A stretch of DNA of 64,000 bases from contig NC_088794.1 in NCBI RefSeq assembly GCF_011386835.1, positions 69,016,434-69,080,433 on the forward strand, in the 5' to 3' direction. A program made the translations under genes and the position numbers. Below the pieces are notes generated by a model, which was not told the DNA's origin, did no database searches, and saw only the letters and a program-made list of their open reading frames with translations. This stretch comes from Chrysemys picta bellii (taxonomy: Eukaryota; Chordata; Testudines; Emydidae). Shown here in pieces: positions 45,601 through 58,802 of the stretch. Position 1 is the stretch's first letter. Every line of letters starts with the position of its first letter.

Positions 45601-46087
45601 CTGCAACATCTGCCAACAAGCTTGTGGCTCAAGAATCCGACTCTTCAGTCAAAGTACCCATACAAAAAACCTGTGAAAGATCATCCTGGACCTTGAGGGA
45701 TCACTGACACAACAACATACCTACCATAATGGTAAACACCTGATAACGTGGCCTTAAAGAACTTCACTGCAGCAGCAGGCATAGAATTCAAATCCCCTTG
45801 TTCCAAATCTTTTGAACTAAAGATGCCTCACCCTTACCTATATCAGTACATTTTGGGCATATGATATGTAGACCACCGGTTCCAATTGTATTCAGTAGAA
45901 AGCAGTGGTACACATAAATGCTCATTTTATTATGTTGTTTTGTAAGAGTAAACTAATCATTGTCCAGGGTTTTCATAAAAAATATTAACATTTTCCATTC
46001 TCATTTGAGCATTAATGCCTCCTGGCCCAAATGAGAAGACGATGCATATCTAGAATTTAAGTAATTTGTAATGCTGATGCACATGAC

Positions 46088-46445
46088 AATGAACATAAGA
46101 ACACCAAACTGGGTCGACCAATGGTCCATCTAGCCCAGTATCCTGTCTTCCAACAGTGACCAATGCCAGGTGCTTTAGAGGCAATGAACAGAATAGGTAA
46201 TCATCAAGTGTTCCATCCTCTGTTGTGCATCCCCAGCTTCAGGCAAACAGAGGCTAGGGACACCATCCATGCCCATTCTGGCTAATAGCCATTGATGGAC
46301 CTATCCTCCATGAATTTCATCTTGGTTTTTTTGAACCCTGTTACAGTCTTCACAACATCCTCTGGCAAAGAGTTCTACAGGTTGACTGTTTTATGTGAAA
46401 AAATAGTTCCTTTAGTTTGTTTTAAACTACTGCCTATTAAATCAA
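46088..46445 (-). mobile_element. CR1 LINE fragment, antisense, about 360 bp
   Basis: GAACATAAGAACACCAAACT then GGTCCATCTAGCCCAGTATC, CCAATGCCAGGTGCTTTAGA and GCAAAGAGTTCTACAGGTTG are typical antisense CR1 blocks. The orientation matches the fragment just upstream; the two may derive from one insertion or two. Confidence 0.8.
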
Positions 46446-46833
46446 ACTCATAGCAAAATGTATGTTACACAGGCTTGTCTAGGCACACAATTTGACCCAA
46501 CTGACAGATACAGTGAGCATAAATCCAATTGTCTCTATTTTCAAAAACTTCAGAATGTGGTCCATTTAGCTTGTAAAATGTCATCATCTTTCACTGTCTA
46601 ATGTGTGGCAAGAGGGCTTTTATGAGCATAACTAGGTTTCCAGTACCAGAATCAATTCAGTGAAAGATACATTTCTTGGCTAGTATAAATAAAAAATACA
46701 TTTTCTTTGCAGGTTCAACTATCTCTGTACATGTATTACACACCTCAAAGCCCTACAGGCAAAATTTTAGAGCCCCTGGAAAATAAATTCACAAGTTATT
46801 TGTACAGTTCGCTTATTACCACGGTGTAGGTAT

Positions 46834-47852
46834 TGTGATGTGGATGTGATGTTGGCAGGCCACTTGCCAGTTCACGCCAAGATCCAGGCCCTCACTAAAC
46901 ACTAACAAATGCATAGCTGGAAACTAGTCTGGCTTACCTGTGCATTATTATGTTTGAATTAGATATTAGTGTTCTAAGAATGTGTTTAGAATTTAAGGAA
47001 TGCTTGTAGGATGTTCCATGTACTAATCCTACTTACAATATGGCATGTTGTAAACCCATGGTATAAAGTTATATTGAGTGTTTGCATTATAAACCTGTAA
47101 CTGTGTAACTCACCAAACAGGGAAAGCAACATTACCTTTAACTAAAGTGGTTGTCATGTACACAAGATGGCCCATTGAAGGCACACAAGGCATTGTGTAG
47201 AATCAATAGACAGAGAGCTTGTTGATTGCATTCTTCACTCCCTTCAGGAAAGAGAAGCATGCACATGAACTCATCCCATCAGCTGGGGTGAAGTGGATAA
47301 AAATCCCTGACAAGGAGAAACTGGGATCTTTATGCTGTCCGGACTCTGAGGGGCAAAGATTTCTAAAAAAAAAGGAAGAGACTCCCATGCTGCTTGGCAT
47401 GGTCAGCCCTAAAGGATATATAGAGCTGCTTATTACAGAAATTTGTATTACCTTTTTAATCTAAGATTAACTCATTTGTGTTTAGGTTTCCTTTTTTAAT
47501 CTTGTAAAAAACTCATTTATTTTCTTAGTTAATAAATCTTTAGTTAATTACAGGATTGTCTACAAGCGTTTTTGGTTTGATATCAGAGTACAAAATTACC
47601 TGGGGTAAAGTGACCGGTCCTTTGGGACTGGTGATTTTTGGTGTAAAGCAACTTTAACATAGTCCAGTTTATCTGGGTGGCAAGATAGACTGGAAGGTCT
47701 AAGGGGGACAGTGTGACTTCATGGCAAGACTGTTAAGTGCTTTAGGTGTTCACATTTGTTATTGGGTTGGTGAAATCTAAATTATAGAACCAGTTTGGAA
47801 TGTCTGCCCTGAGAGTGACTCTCAGTTGTGAGCCACTCCAGATAACATGACA
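46834..47852 (+). mobile_element. LTR, about 1.02 kb, plus orientation; ends approximate
   Basis: Starts TGTGATGTGGATG and ends GATAACATGACA. The middle has TTAATAAATCTTTAGTTAAT (AATAAA at about 47531), followed by a TTGGTTTGA..GTACAAAATTACCTGGGG segment. Overall length and motif order resemble the LTR at 57236-58939 once its nested insertions are removed. Flanks do not give a clear target duplication. No coding region. Confidence 0.55.
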
Positions 47853-50061
47853 GTAGCACCAGCATAATAAGGGGAAGGAGGGAGGAAGAGGAGAAGAATA
47901 GTTTGTAAGAAATCCAAAAGTTCTACAGATATTATGAATTGTAGTTCAAATTACAGAGGAGATAAAGTGTTGGTTTTTGTTTTGAGTTGAAATTTCCTAC
48001 TTGAACCATCAAAATTCAGAAGAATGTGGGTAAATTTTGACTTTAGATCATCTCTAAATGCACTAATGTAAGCGTGGAGAAATAAAGTCTGTCTAGACAA
48101 TGAAGTTGTCTCTACTTCACATTACCACCAAACAGTTCCCAGAGCCACCAAGCTTGATTGTCCAATGCCTTGCAGCTGTGCACAGGTGTCTGAAGACTAC
48201 TCCAAATGGCAGGTAGCATATTACATCCACTTTGCAAAGATGCCAACAGACTACAAACTACCAAGCCTCAGAACCATATAATCAATTATGGGGGTCCTTG
48301 GTTACTCAACCCACAATTCCCATTACCCATCATTGCCAAGTTGTGTGACTCTGCATTTGAGTCACCCCAAATGGTGGTAGGGCAGGGAAGCTCAAATCAC
48401 CCCAGAACATAGGGAGCAAGTGAAAGGCAGGAACCTTCCCTTCCCTCTGCAAGCATCAGGGGAGTCAAGGAAGCAGCAGGCTGGTGATATCTCCATAGCA
48501 GTGGTGAGCAGAGCTGTGGTGTAGCAGGAACTCTTTCCCTAGCTGTGTTTCTGTCTGTAGTCTAGTCAGTCTTCAGAGTTGAGATACACTAATTTCTAGA
48601 GCATCTGTTCTGGCACCATTCTTATTTTATTCACTACTACACTCTTTGCTCTTGGGAAATTTATGACTAGTTAAGGCACCTCACCTCTCTCCTCCTTTGT
48701 GAGCACTCAAATAGTAATTCATTTAATTTCTTAGCACCATCTACTTCTTTTGTCAATAAATTACCACTACTACTACGAGGCCTTGCTGCATCCTTCCCTG
48801 ACCTTTCGTTTCTTATAAATTCCTTATTTGCTATAAACTTTTTTGCAACCTTCACCTTTGCTTTTTATGCTTTAATATTCCCTTTGAGACTTTTGCTTTT
48901 GTAATCTTTCCAGTCCTCCTCTGCAGTTGCTGCTTCATAACATACACATGCCTTTCAAAAAGAGATCTTTTATTGCTCAGCTCAACAGTTTAAACTTCAC
49001 ATCACAGGAAGCAGTTGGGCCATGAATAAATTGTGAAATAGATTTTAATTGCAATAGAAGCTGGAGCATGCTTAAGAATAGTTTGACATATGATACTAAG
49101 ACAGATCCCAATACAGAGTTTCCAACTGTTTTTAATAGTGGTCCAACAGAAGAAAATAGTGTTTGATATTTAAAGTGAAACATAATGGGGCTGATTCTGA
49201 TTACACTTACCCTCATCTAAAGAAGGATCTCCACTGATGCCCAGAGAGTGACATTGGTTTAAAACCAATGTGAATATTAGTTCTGTCTGTTATGATTATA
49301 CCTTGATTTAAAGAATGGGAACTACTTTTAGTCTCCCATGTGGGTTCCTATACTACAGTCAATGGCATTACTTTGATACCAGTTGCGTGTTCAGCTCTGG
49401 CACATTATCTGAAATAATGCCAAATACAGTTTAAAACATTGTCAAGAAGCAAGAACAGACTTCTCATCATGACCCATAAAATGTACTGCCTCTGACTTTA
49501 GCATACAACTAGTTTGGATACAACTAGCCACATGAAACAACCTTGTCTGTACTCCACAACTACAATCACTGTAACACCTCACTCTACTATACCCAGTTTT
49601 CTTTCCCTGTTCATGGGTAAATGTGTATGTACTTATACAGCAATTTTTTCACTTTCTGCACAACTCTTACAGAGCTGTGACCCTACCAGAAAACTATGGA
49701 CTGGAGTAATCTTCTTTCCTTGCCAGTTTTCCTCCTATACAATGCAATTTAGAGAGAAATCTACCTCATATGGCCATATTTCCTATCTGTTTTTTTAAAT
49801 GATGCACTCCATTTTTCTCTCATGCTGAACAATGCATATGCAAACTCCTCTGGATCGTTTTATCTAGAGAGCATTAAATTGTGCTCAAATGAATCACAGA
49901 CTAACTCTCCATTGGCTATATAATTCTGACAGTCCATTCATGGAACTTTCTTAGATGTCAGTTGACATTCCACTTGAGGGTGAAGTGCAAAATGAATCAC
50001 TGATTTCCATGGGAATTGAGGGTTGTCATTACTTTGCAGGATCACTAACTGCACACAATAA

Positions 50062-50084
50062 AAGAAAAGAAAAGAAAAGAAAAA
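50062..50084. repeat. (GAAAA)n simple repeat
   Basis: About four AGAAA/GAAAA units in an A-rich tract. Confidence 0.85.
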
Positions 50085-50301
50085 GGAGTAGTCAGTTAGC
50101 CCGCCATGAGCCACCACCTCATCTGCCTGGAGTGGGGGGCTCGACAATTTGTCACAGAAGAGCATACACAATCTAACCACACATTTACTTCCTTACAAAA
50201 TTTGTTCTGAGAATGTTAGACTATAATTACATTTGTTAGTTGAGAGGCTTCAGGTTTTCTGTATTTTGTAAAAAAAGTGAACACACACAAGTGAACACAC
50301 T

Positions 50302-50359
50302 CAGAACCAGTGGCAACCAAAATTAAATTTCACAGTTCGTAGAAAAATACCTGTTCATA
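50302..50359. repeat. Dispersed segment shared with 44714-44772
   Basis: Same-orientation counterpart of the segment 5.6 kb upstream. Confidence 0.6.
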
Positions 50360-51479
50360 ATTCACCTGAATCAAGCCGGGGGGCGGGGGAGGGAGAAGAG
50401 GGGGGCACGCTTTTACACTTGACAGACAAGCTCTCCAGGCTTCCACTCCACCTCTTGAGCTGCTCCACATACTCTTTCAGTTTAGCTCTATACAGGAAGG
50501 GAACAATGGACCTCAATCCAGGCTTCAAGAGGCAGGAAGGTTTCCTGGGGGTGTAGTCTCCATCCCCCATTGAGACTGTTAAGTGATCACTTTTCCCAAC
50601 TTGCTATCCTGATAGTTTTGTTTACCTTTCACATAACTGCATTTCCAATGTCTCTCGATTTACATCAGAGATCCATTCAAGCAGGTGGAACCACATTACT
50701 TTGAATGGAACAGGCGTGGCTTAAGCATTGCTCACCAAATACATTTTAAAATAACAGAATTCTACCATGTATTTAATCTTTTGTAAACACTCCATAGGTA
50801 TGATGTACAGTGTACATCAGTGATTTTCAGGACCAGTGTGTAGATGATACCTTGCTTTACCTTACACATTTTAGATACAGATTATGACAGCATAGTGAGT
50901 ATATAAGGCCTGATAAGAATTGCTGACCTAGTAGTGAACCAGCAATAGGCCCCCATTTCACAGCTGGTATATTTCTTACTGAATTACCAACTTATATGGT
51001 TGTGTATATAGCTTGAACTAATTTTAATCGAGTAAAGACCTATACATTATTCTTGCTGATCCACTATGCTAATTTAAAATGAAAATAGGAAGAGTAGCTT
51101 AAGAAAACAGCTTCTTTCCTGTCTTTTATGGGCTATATTGTTCCCCTTGTCACAGTTGACTATACACAAACATACATTTAAAATGTTGGAGTTGTTAATT
51201 GCTTAAATAACTGCATAAAATATGAGCTGCTAAGTGGGATTTCTATATTTTGCATAATACGCACACATTTATGCATAAATGAATATTGCAAATGTGATGA
51301 CAGTGGGATATGCATAATGTGTGCTAAACTATGCAGCTCTGAGTATTTATTGTGCTTTCAGTAAACACTATAAAACATTGATATGAAACAAAGCTATAGA
51401 GCCAACCAATGAAAGGAGAGCAAGAGATAGTACTTTCCAGCCTCCTCCTATCTGGTCCACCTAACCACTTGTAACAAGG

Positions 51480-51830
51480 AATGTATTTAAGAAATTGTGC
51501 CTCTGGTTGGTGGGCCTCACCACATGATCAGGGCTTAAGTGATCACCATATCTGTGGTCAGAAAAGAATTTTCCCCCAGGTCAGATTAGCAAAGACCTTC
51601 TGGGGAGTTTGCCTTCCTCTGAAGCATGGGGCCATGGGTAACTTGCTGGTTTGAACAAGACTAAATGGTAGAATAACTGGAATTTTTAAAATCAAGATTT
51701 GAGGATTTCAGTACTTCAGTCAGAGGTTATAGATTTTACTTACAGGAGTGGGTGGGTGAGGTTTTGTATCCTGCAATATGTGGGATGTCAGGTGGGATTA
51801 TGATCTCTTCTGGCCTTAAAGTCTATGACT
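51480..51830 (+). mobile_element. CR1 LINE 3' end, sense orientation
   Basis: Ends TTATGATCTCTTCTGGCCTT then AAAGTCTATGAC, the usual sense 3' terminus of turtle and bird CR1. Upstream CATCTGTGGTCAG and GAAGCATGGGGCCATGGGTA fit CR1 3' regions. No ORF remains. Confidence 0.7.
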
Positions 51831-54800
51831 ATGTGAAAAGACAGGAGATTTTCTCAGGCTAGATACTAAAATGATAGTGAACACTTTAAAGTCATGTAAC
51901 TTACCAAAAGCTCAGGATTGGGAATCAGGTTTTTATAATTAGGTGTGCCACCAATTTACTATATGACCTTGGGAAAGCCACCTAACCCATATATTCCTCA
52001 GCTTCTCACATTTGTAAAAAAAACGAGCAGACATCACTTAGAGGTGTTAGGAGGAACGATCTGTGTTTTTAAAGTGTTTTGAGAATATCCAGAGTAAGGG
52101 ATTTTGAAGTACTTATTACCATGGTTATGTAAGATATATTACTGTGGGCAGTGACCCACCACAGATTTCATCCTGTCTACTTGGGGCCAGATGGTGAATC
52201 ACTCCCATCCTCTCCCTCCCCCCCCCACCCCCGCCCCAGCCACCCTTGAGTTGTACCTTACTGTGCAAATAGTCCCATTCAAATCTCTGGCCCATAGTAA
52301 TTAGATATGACTCAATCTGGCTCTCTGTAAGGATACACTAGATTATTGACTGATAATGGGGACATAGTGTTATTTTAAGGGACCAGCCAAGGCTGTGATT
52401 CATGTCTAAAATTAGACATTGTGAATAGAGATCAGAGAACCATAGAAGTTAGAGAAAGAAGAGACCTATTAGCTCATGTTCATTCCTTATATTTTCTAGA
52501 ACTTTTTCTAGTCTTGTTTGGCATTCCCCAAATGGCTTCCCCATAGATGACTATAACAATCCTCATTTTTTCCTGATATTCAAATTTATCCTTTTCCTCC
52601 TTGTTATACCTCTCTGTACTATTGTAAGTCTATCTACTTCCCACCCGAATTTCATTCACATACATTTATACAGTGAAAGCATTAATGGGTTTTGGCATTA
52701 CTTAATGCCTAATAAGCCTGGAATCTGTGCATGCACAAGGATTCAGAATAAGGGGTTGAATATAGCTGCTAGTCTCTAGAGCAAAAATCTTCCACATAAG
52801 AAGTTGCTCTGGTTCTAGTGGTGTCTTGTTCCTTACCTAACTCCCCCTTAATTACACCTCCTGAGAGCAGGCTACCATTCTCTTCCCACCCATTCTTCCA
52901 TCACAGTTATAGTACTTAGGACAGCAGTCATTTTTTTAGAAAAAGCAAGCTGCCTTTCATTTCCCAAAACCGTAATGTGTCTCACACAGCGAAGGTGAAG
53001 AAGAGGGTCAAAGCTCACTGTATCTCTTGGTCTGTGGCTGAGAGAATTTGATAGTACGCCACCCAGGTACACTAAAGAAAAGATTCTCATGAATAAGGAT
53101 TCCAACTGCATGTCAGAGATGATTATTGCGGAAAAAAAGAGAATCTGAAGGGGGCAACGAGGCTCTGAAAGAGACCGAGAACTTTCAGATCGAGAGCAGC
53201 TGGTTACAGGCATTGTTAGCACTAGCGCTCTTTTTCCTTCCCGTTGGTAATTTATTTGCCTCCGTCTTCATAGGATGAAGTCCCAAATTTTGGTTCTCTG
53301 ACTTACAGAATAGGATATCATGAGTGAGGCTCTGGAACATTAAGGTGCCCTTAGGGTAGGGTAGGGTAATTTGTCTGCAAAACAATGAGACTTGCTCTGT
53401 ATTCTAAGGTTTTTTCCCACTTCAACTGAGGTTTATAGAATCAGATTCTTCTGTCACTTACACCTGCACTACTCCATTGACTTCAGTGGAGTTGTGTCTA
53501 AATTGCTGTGGTGTGAGTGAGCAAAAATCAAGTCCTATAAGTTCTGAATTTTTGAGGTAGGAAGATAATATTCCAATCTTATGATATGGCCAAATTTTAG
53601 GCTTAATCCTGCTGTCTCTTATTCAGGCAAAACTCCCTTGACTTCAATTCGGTTTGTGTCATCTTAGAAAGTGATGGTTGCACCCATTTCTTCTGATACT
53701 TTTACCATAAGTCAGTCATAAGTCTGATAAGTTTTACCATATTTTGAGATATTAGTCCCAGATGCCTCAAGCACAAAGGTTAGTTTTTCCATCAACAATA
53801 TTAAAACAAATTCAGTATTCTACCTTAAAACAACAACAACAAAAACAAAATACTCGCACCAGTATGTATCTAAGTGTGGCTGAAGACATCCTAATTTAGC
53901 CGTAAATTGAGTAGTTACCTAGCTACCTTTTGCCTCTTGTTTGCTTAAAGTACACTTGCAGCTCTTAGTAAAAAGCAGGTGTTCTCTAGTGGTCAATAAT
54001 CCACATCATAAAGCCGTCCTCTAATTTAGTATGTATTTTCCCAGAAGAGATCCATGAAATAGCTTGCATGAACATTCTAGTTATGGATGCAGTCATGGCT
54101 ATGGAAAAATGGATAAGCCTGCATCAAAGACCATCTGTTTGCACTGCAGCTTACTCGTGAGAGTTCCAGCATTTTCAGGACACACACAAGTCACAAAAAA
54201 AAACACACACTCTTCTGGACAGTGACATCTACCAGATTGTCTAAAAGTCTTAAAAAAAGCAATGCCTCCAATCTTTTGCTCTTGCTTTCTGCATTTTTAA
54301 TGTATTGTAAAGAATAAATTCTGGAAAAATTAGATGAACTGCAAGTTATTTGAGAGTCTAGTGTCCCTAAACCACGCACCCATCTAATTCTATTTTCTTC
54401 TTTCCACCACCCCTGCCCCCAAATCCCCCAGACAAGTCACAAGTTTCCTTAGGGGAAAGGGGGATTAAAAGTCAACTGGAGATGCACCGGGGCAAAGTCT
54501 TTAGTCAGACACATAACTTTCCATTACTTACAGCTTGGTCCAGAGTTCACATTGCACCTTGCTTACCACCCTCCTAAACAAATAGATATTAAGCCCAATC
54601 TAATCAAGAAATTTAAGTATTAGTGGTATGACTGTCTTGATCTACTCAATGATTGTACAGCAGTATGATCTGGCATTGTCAATCACAAACATGAATTTAT
54701 TAAATATGCTAACATACGCTAAATACATTAAACATTCATAAATATTTCTGTGTACAGGATAAGCACAATACTTTAACATTTTTTATTTTTTACTTTTTAA

Positions 54801-57235
54801 AAGCACAGTAATTTTCCTAGGCACATTGAATAAGAGTTGCAGAATTCTAATAAGCAATTGCTTTTGTAGTTTGCAGAATCCTTGGGATAAAACTTCCCAT
54901 AAAAATGATGGCTATGAGACCAATAAATGAAATTTCTTGTAATGTACAATTGTTTGTGGTGGTGGTGGTGGTAGGTGGGGTTGGTACAATGCCCTAAGAT
55001 GCTTAACAATTATAAAAAATAGGACATGGGTTCAGAGCATTAAACTTGTGAGCACCACATTATCTAGTTCTTTAAAAAAAAGGAAGGGGAAGTACATGTT
55101 GGGTTCTCTAAAGCAGGGTTGTCCAATTCCATTTTTGTGTGCATTTATTATCTGGTAGTTTCTCTACCAACTCTCTCATTGGTATCTTTGATTTATTAAA
55201 AGAATAAGGAACAAACAATTACGGAAATATTTTTAGGGCCACATTGTATCTTCATGACCTGAAGATGGAGGGGACTCTCCATGAATGGAACTCCAATGCC
55301 ACTGGAGAAGAAGGGATGATCAATCCATTATCTCAGGAATCTGTTCAAGGGAGGAAATAGGTTGGTGTGCCCCACCTCTGAGGAGAAGTCCATGAGCAAG
55401 TTATTATAGTTCCAGACCGTCCTAAGGACAGAGGCACAGGCATCCTGCAGATCTCTGTGGTTCTGCAGAGTTTTAGGGGTCCAAATCCTGCTTTTCTGTA
55501 GGAGACAAACTCTTGACAAAAGATTTTTCAGGAAACTATTTGAGGGGAACTTTGGGGAACTCTCCTCCCTATAAGGCTTCCTGACATGATTTTTCCTCAG
55601 TCTCATTCCATCGTTGGGGATCAAAAGGATCAATCTGAGTTTTAAACATATAAAGTATACTTCATACAATGTGTCAGTATAAAATTATATTCATACCCAA
55701 TTCCAGTATGAGTGACAGATACATGGATCACATCCCTTCTTACATATGACCTCTGAGCTGTTAACACATCTTAAGAGATACATGCATATAATCATTCTGA
55801 CTATAAAAGCATGAGGCCCTTATCCCAACTATTGTGTGTTTCTTTGATGGTATAGGAGGCTGCAGTAGCTTATAAGATAATTCCCTTACTGTATAAAGCC
55901 AATATATATGGCCTTACATTGCGCATCTATATACCTCCCCAGGTAGGGAGAGTTCCAGGAATGGAGATAGAGGCTAGTGGCAGAGTGACTGTGGCATCAA
56001 GTGCTATTGCTGTTCTCTGCTGAAAAACACCCTGTTGGCAGAGTGTTGTAAGGGGGCTGTTCATAGTCTCAGGAGCTGCGGCAGATCTGCCCCATAGATT
56101 AATTTCTCTTATGCCTACTCTGGCAGGTGACAGCACCACTGCTATACATTTTCTTCACATGTTGTTTTATGTAACAACTTCTTATGCAAACATCTGGTTG
56201 AATAATCCCAAGGCACAGCTATATTTTTTCTGCACGATCCATGAAACTCTCTCAAACTTCATACACTCTGATATATTTACCTGGTGGCAAGTTGCATATT
56301 CAGAAATTTGCCTTGAAAACTATTTTGACCAACTTACAAAGCAGAAAATGGAAATGGTGTTGTTGACTTCAGTCATTATTGGGTGCTAATAATGCCATGT
56401 ATTTATTAAGATCCTGGTCATTCTCCCTGCCCACCAGATCTGTATGCTTTGGGGGAGGGAGAAGGGAAAGAGTATTCCATGCCAGCTCTCAAGCCTCCCA
56501 CAACAAAAGGGGGAAAAGCTGCCTCTGCAGTACTGGTTCCCTTCCTCTGACTCTGCTCATGGTTATTTTCTTGTCCACTGATACCTGTGTGGGGAGGAGC
56601 AGGCAATGGGTTGCTCAGGAGAGGACGGGGTGGTCCAGATTTAGAAGACATCCATCATCCTATCAGCAGCACCATGGAACTCAGTAGAAAAGTACAGTTC
56701 CTGTCATCATGCAGAAGAGTCTGGACTGTCATCATGTGCTGTCATCCTGACAATGGAGCTCCATTGGAATTTCATTAAGGGATCAACTGTAATGGGGCAG
56801 CTGACACATGGAGGCATGGGCCTTCTGCGCATATGTTCCTGGATTCCTATGATAGCAAGGGGATCTACAGAGTTTAGGAGCTAGACCAAGAGGGAGACGG
56901 TAGTTTTCCCTCCACCTAGCCCTCTCCTATGGGAATTCTCGGGGGGGGTGGGCAACCTGGCCCTTAGTTACTACTACAGTAAAATATATCTCCCTGTTAA
57001 CACCCCACCTGTCCCCTCAAAAAGCAATCTACTGAATTAGAGACCATGGGGACTGGTTACTTAACTGCAATACAGTGCTCTCTGCTGTGATTGACTCAAG
57101 GCTTTCCACTGCATTATTTTCCATAATTCACCATACTCAGTTCTTCATTACAATTTATAGTACTCAATCTACACCTCCCCCTCCACACACACAGTTCTGA
57201 AATAACAGTGTTGCCTTTGGAAGAAAAGCTAAGTT
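51831..57235. other. Long intergenic stretch, no gene recognised
   Basis: AT-rich. A possible antisense CR1 scrap begins near 52438 (ACCATAGAAGTTAGAGAAAG). A foldback repeat core CTCCATTGACTTCAGTGGAG sits near 53472. A short TTAGGGTAGGGTAGGGTAA run is at 53349-53367, and a GGT/CCA run at 54957-54972. No gene or RNA recognised. Confidence 0.5.
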
Positions 57236-57404
57236 TGTAACTCTAGGTTCACTCTTTTTAAAGGCTATGATAAATTTAGTACACATGATGCCTTGTAAGG
57301 TATCATTTGAAAACTCGTGATTTGCAGATCATTATTGTCCTGGTAACTTGTGCGTGGCAACATTCTATATAAAGTTAGTAATATCATACAGTAGAATCTT
57401 ATAA

Positions 57405-57507
57405 AAAGAACAGGAGTACTTGTGGCACCTTAGAGACTAACAAATTGGTGCCACAAGTACTCCTGTTCTTTTTGCGGATACAGACTAACACGGTTGCTGC
57501 TCTGAAA
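57405..57507. mobile_element. Foldback retroelement insertion, 103 bp, 13-bp target duplication
   Basis: Exact flanks TAGAATCTTATAA at 57392-57404 and 57508-57520. The left arm AGAACAGGAGTACTTGTGGC pairs with the right arm GCCACAAGTACTCCTGTTCT. The tail GACTAACACGGTTGCTGCTC matches the tail type of the 16567 insertion. The ribozyme-like centre is absent. A sister subfamily of the elements at 16567 and 57921 (arm AGTACTTGTGGCACC rather than GAGTCCTGTGGCACC). Confidence 0.75.
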
Positions 57508-57920
57508 TAGAATCTTATAAGACATTCTAAATCTGGGGACGTAATCACAAACTGATGCCTGAGCCAGGTGTCAATGAAATCAAATGGATGATCAACCTGG
57601 TTAAGTAGCCATTCTTTGGAAGGCAAAATAATACGAGCAAGAAATTTACATCTTGGCAAGGAAATAGCTGGAGGTTGCCATCTCCACAGACTTTGTCCCT
57701 CGAGCCCCAGCTGGAGATTGTTCTCAAAGAAGAGGAAAAGGTACAAGAAAGGGGAACAAACACCCCAAAATATTCCTCTCTCTCTACCAACAGCAGCCAC
57801 ACCACTTGAGGAACAAAGATATAGCTGAGGGAGGGATCCTGCCTGAAAGGAATGCAGCCAGTAGGACTGCTGAAGCATGTGGTGAGAGATCTTTGCTTTG
57901 AATTCACTTAGTTTGTTAAG

Positions 57921-58074
57921 TATCAGAAGGGTAGCTGCGTTAGTCTGGATCTGTAAAAAGCGACAAAGAGTCCTGTGGCACCTTGCATCTGATGAAGTGG
58001 GTATTCATGCACAAAAGCTTATGCTCCAATACGTCTGTTAGTCTATAAGGTGCCACAGGACTCTTTGTTGCTTT
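57921..58074. mobile_element. Foldback retroelement insertion with hammerhead-like core, 154 bp, 13-bp target duplication
   Basis: Exact flanks TTAGTTTGTTAAG at 57908-57920 and 58075-58087. The left arm (GAGTCCTGTGGCACCTT) is the complement of the right arm (AAGGTGCCACAGGACTC). Between them: CTGATGA at 57989-57995, a GTGGGTATTCATGCAC stem-loop, AAAA where a hammerhead needs GAAA, then AGC-TTAT-GCT-C (58016-58026). Spacing and order match a small type I hammerhead, with one key G lost. The extended left tail TATCAGAAGGGTAGCTGCGT is the inverted version of the usual right tail. Confidence 0.7.
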
Positions 58075-58413
58075 TTAGTTTGTTAAGTTAGGTATTAGTT
58101 GCATTTCACTTATATTTTCTTGTAACCAATTCTGACTTTTATACCTCATCACTTAAAAATCTTTCTGTAGTTAATAAATTATTGTATCTAAACCAGTGTG
58201 CTTGGATTGAAGCGTTTGGGAAACTCCATTTGAAATAACAGGATTTGTGAACATCATTTTCTATTAATAAAATGACAGACTTTATGTGAGCTTGTATTTT
58301 CTAGGAGAGGGCTGGGCAGTACAAGATGTGTGTTTCTGAGGAAAGTCTGGAACTGGAAATTTAATTACACTGCAGATCAACACGAGCAGAGCATAGCTGG
58401 GAGTGATTTACAT

Positions 58414-58802
58414 CAGTGGCTCTCAATCTTTCCAGACTACTGTACCCCTTTTAGGAGTCTGATTTGTCTTGTGTACCCCCAAGTTACACCTCACTTAAAA
58501 TTTACTTGCTTACAAAGAATCAGATAAAAATTCAGAAGTGCCACAGCACACTATTACTCATTTTTAGTATATAATTGTAAAATAAATCAATTGGAATATA
58601 AATATTGTACTTACATTTCAGTGTAGAGCATATAGAGCAGTATAAACAAGTCATTGTATGAAATTTTAGTTTGTACTGACTTCGCTAGTGCTTTTCATGT
58701 AGCCTGTTGTAAAACTAGATAATATCTAGATGAGTTGATGTACACCCTGGAAGACCTCTGCATACTCCCAGGGGTACACGTACTCCTGGTTGAGAACCAC
58801 TG
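58414..58802. mobile_element. hAT-type MITE, 389 bp, 8-bp target duplication
   Basis: The left end CAGTGGCTCTCAATC and right end TTGAGAACCACTG form hAT-like terminal inverted repeats (CAGTGGTTCTCAA). ATTTACAT at 58406-58413 and 58803-58810 is an exact 8-bp target duplication. No transposase is encoded; the interior is AT-rich. Confidence 0.9.

Larger units (their letters stand above)
47853..51479. other. Long intergenic stretch, no gene recognised
   Basis: AT-rich. It holds a GAAAA microsatellite (about 50062-50084), the shared segment 50302-50359 and a GC-rich patch at 50375-50410. A 71-codon open frame on the minus strand at 50355-50570 is noted but lacks any recognised domain. Confidence 0.5.

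Noticed and set aside
50355..50570. 71-codon minus-strand frame beginning MGDGDYTPRKPSCLL
   Set aside because: Considered as a host exon, but it lacks a clear splice context or domain and overlaps a shared repeat segment.
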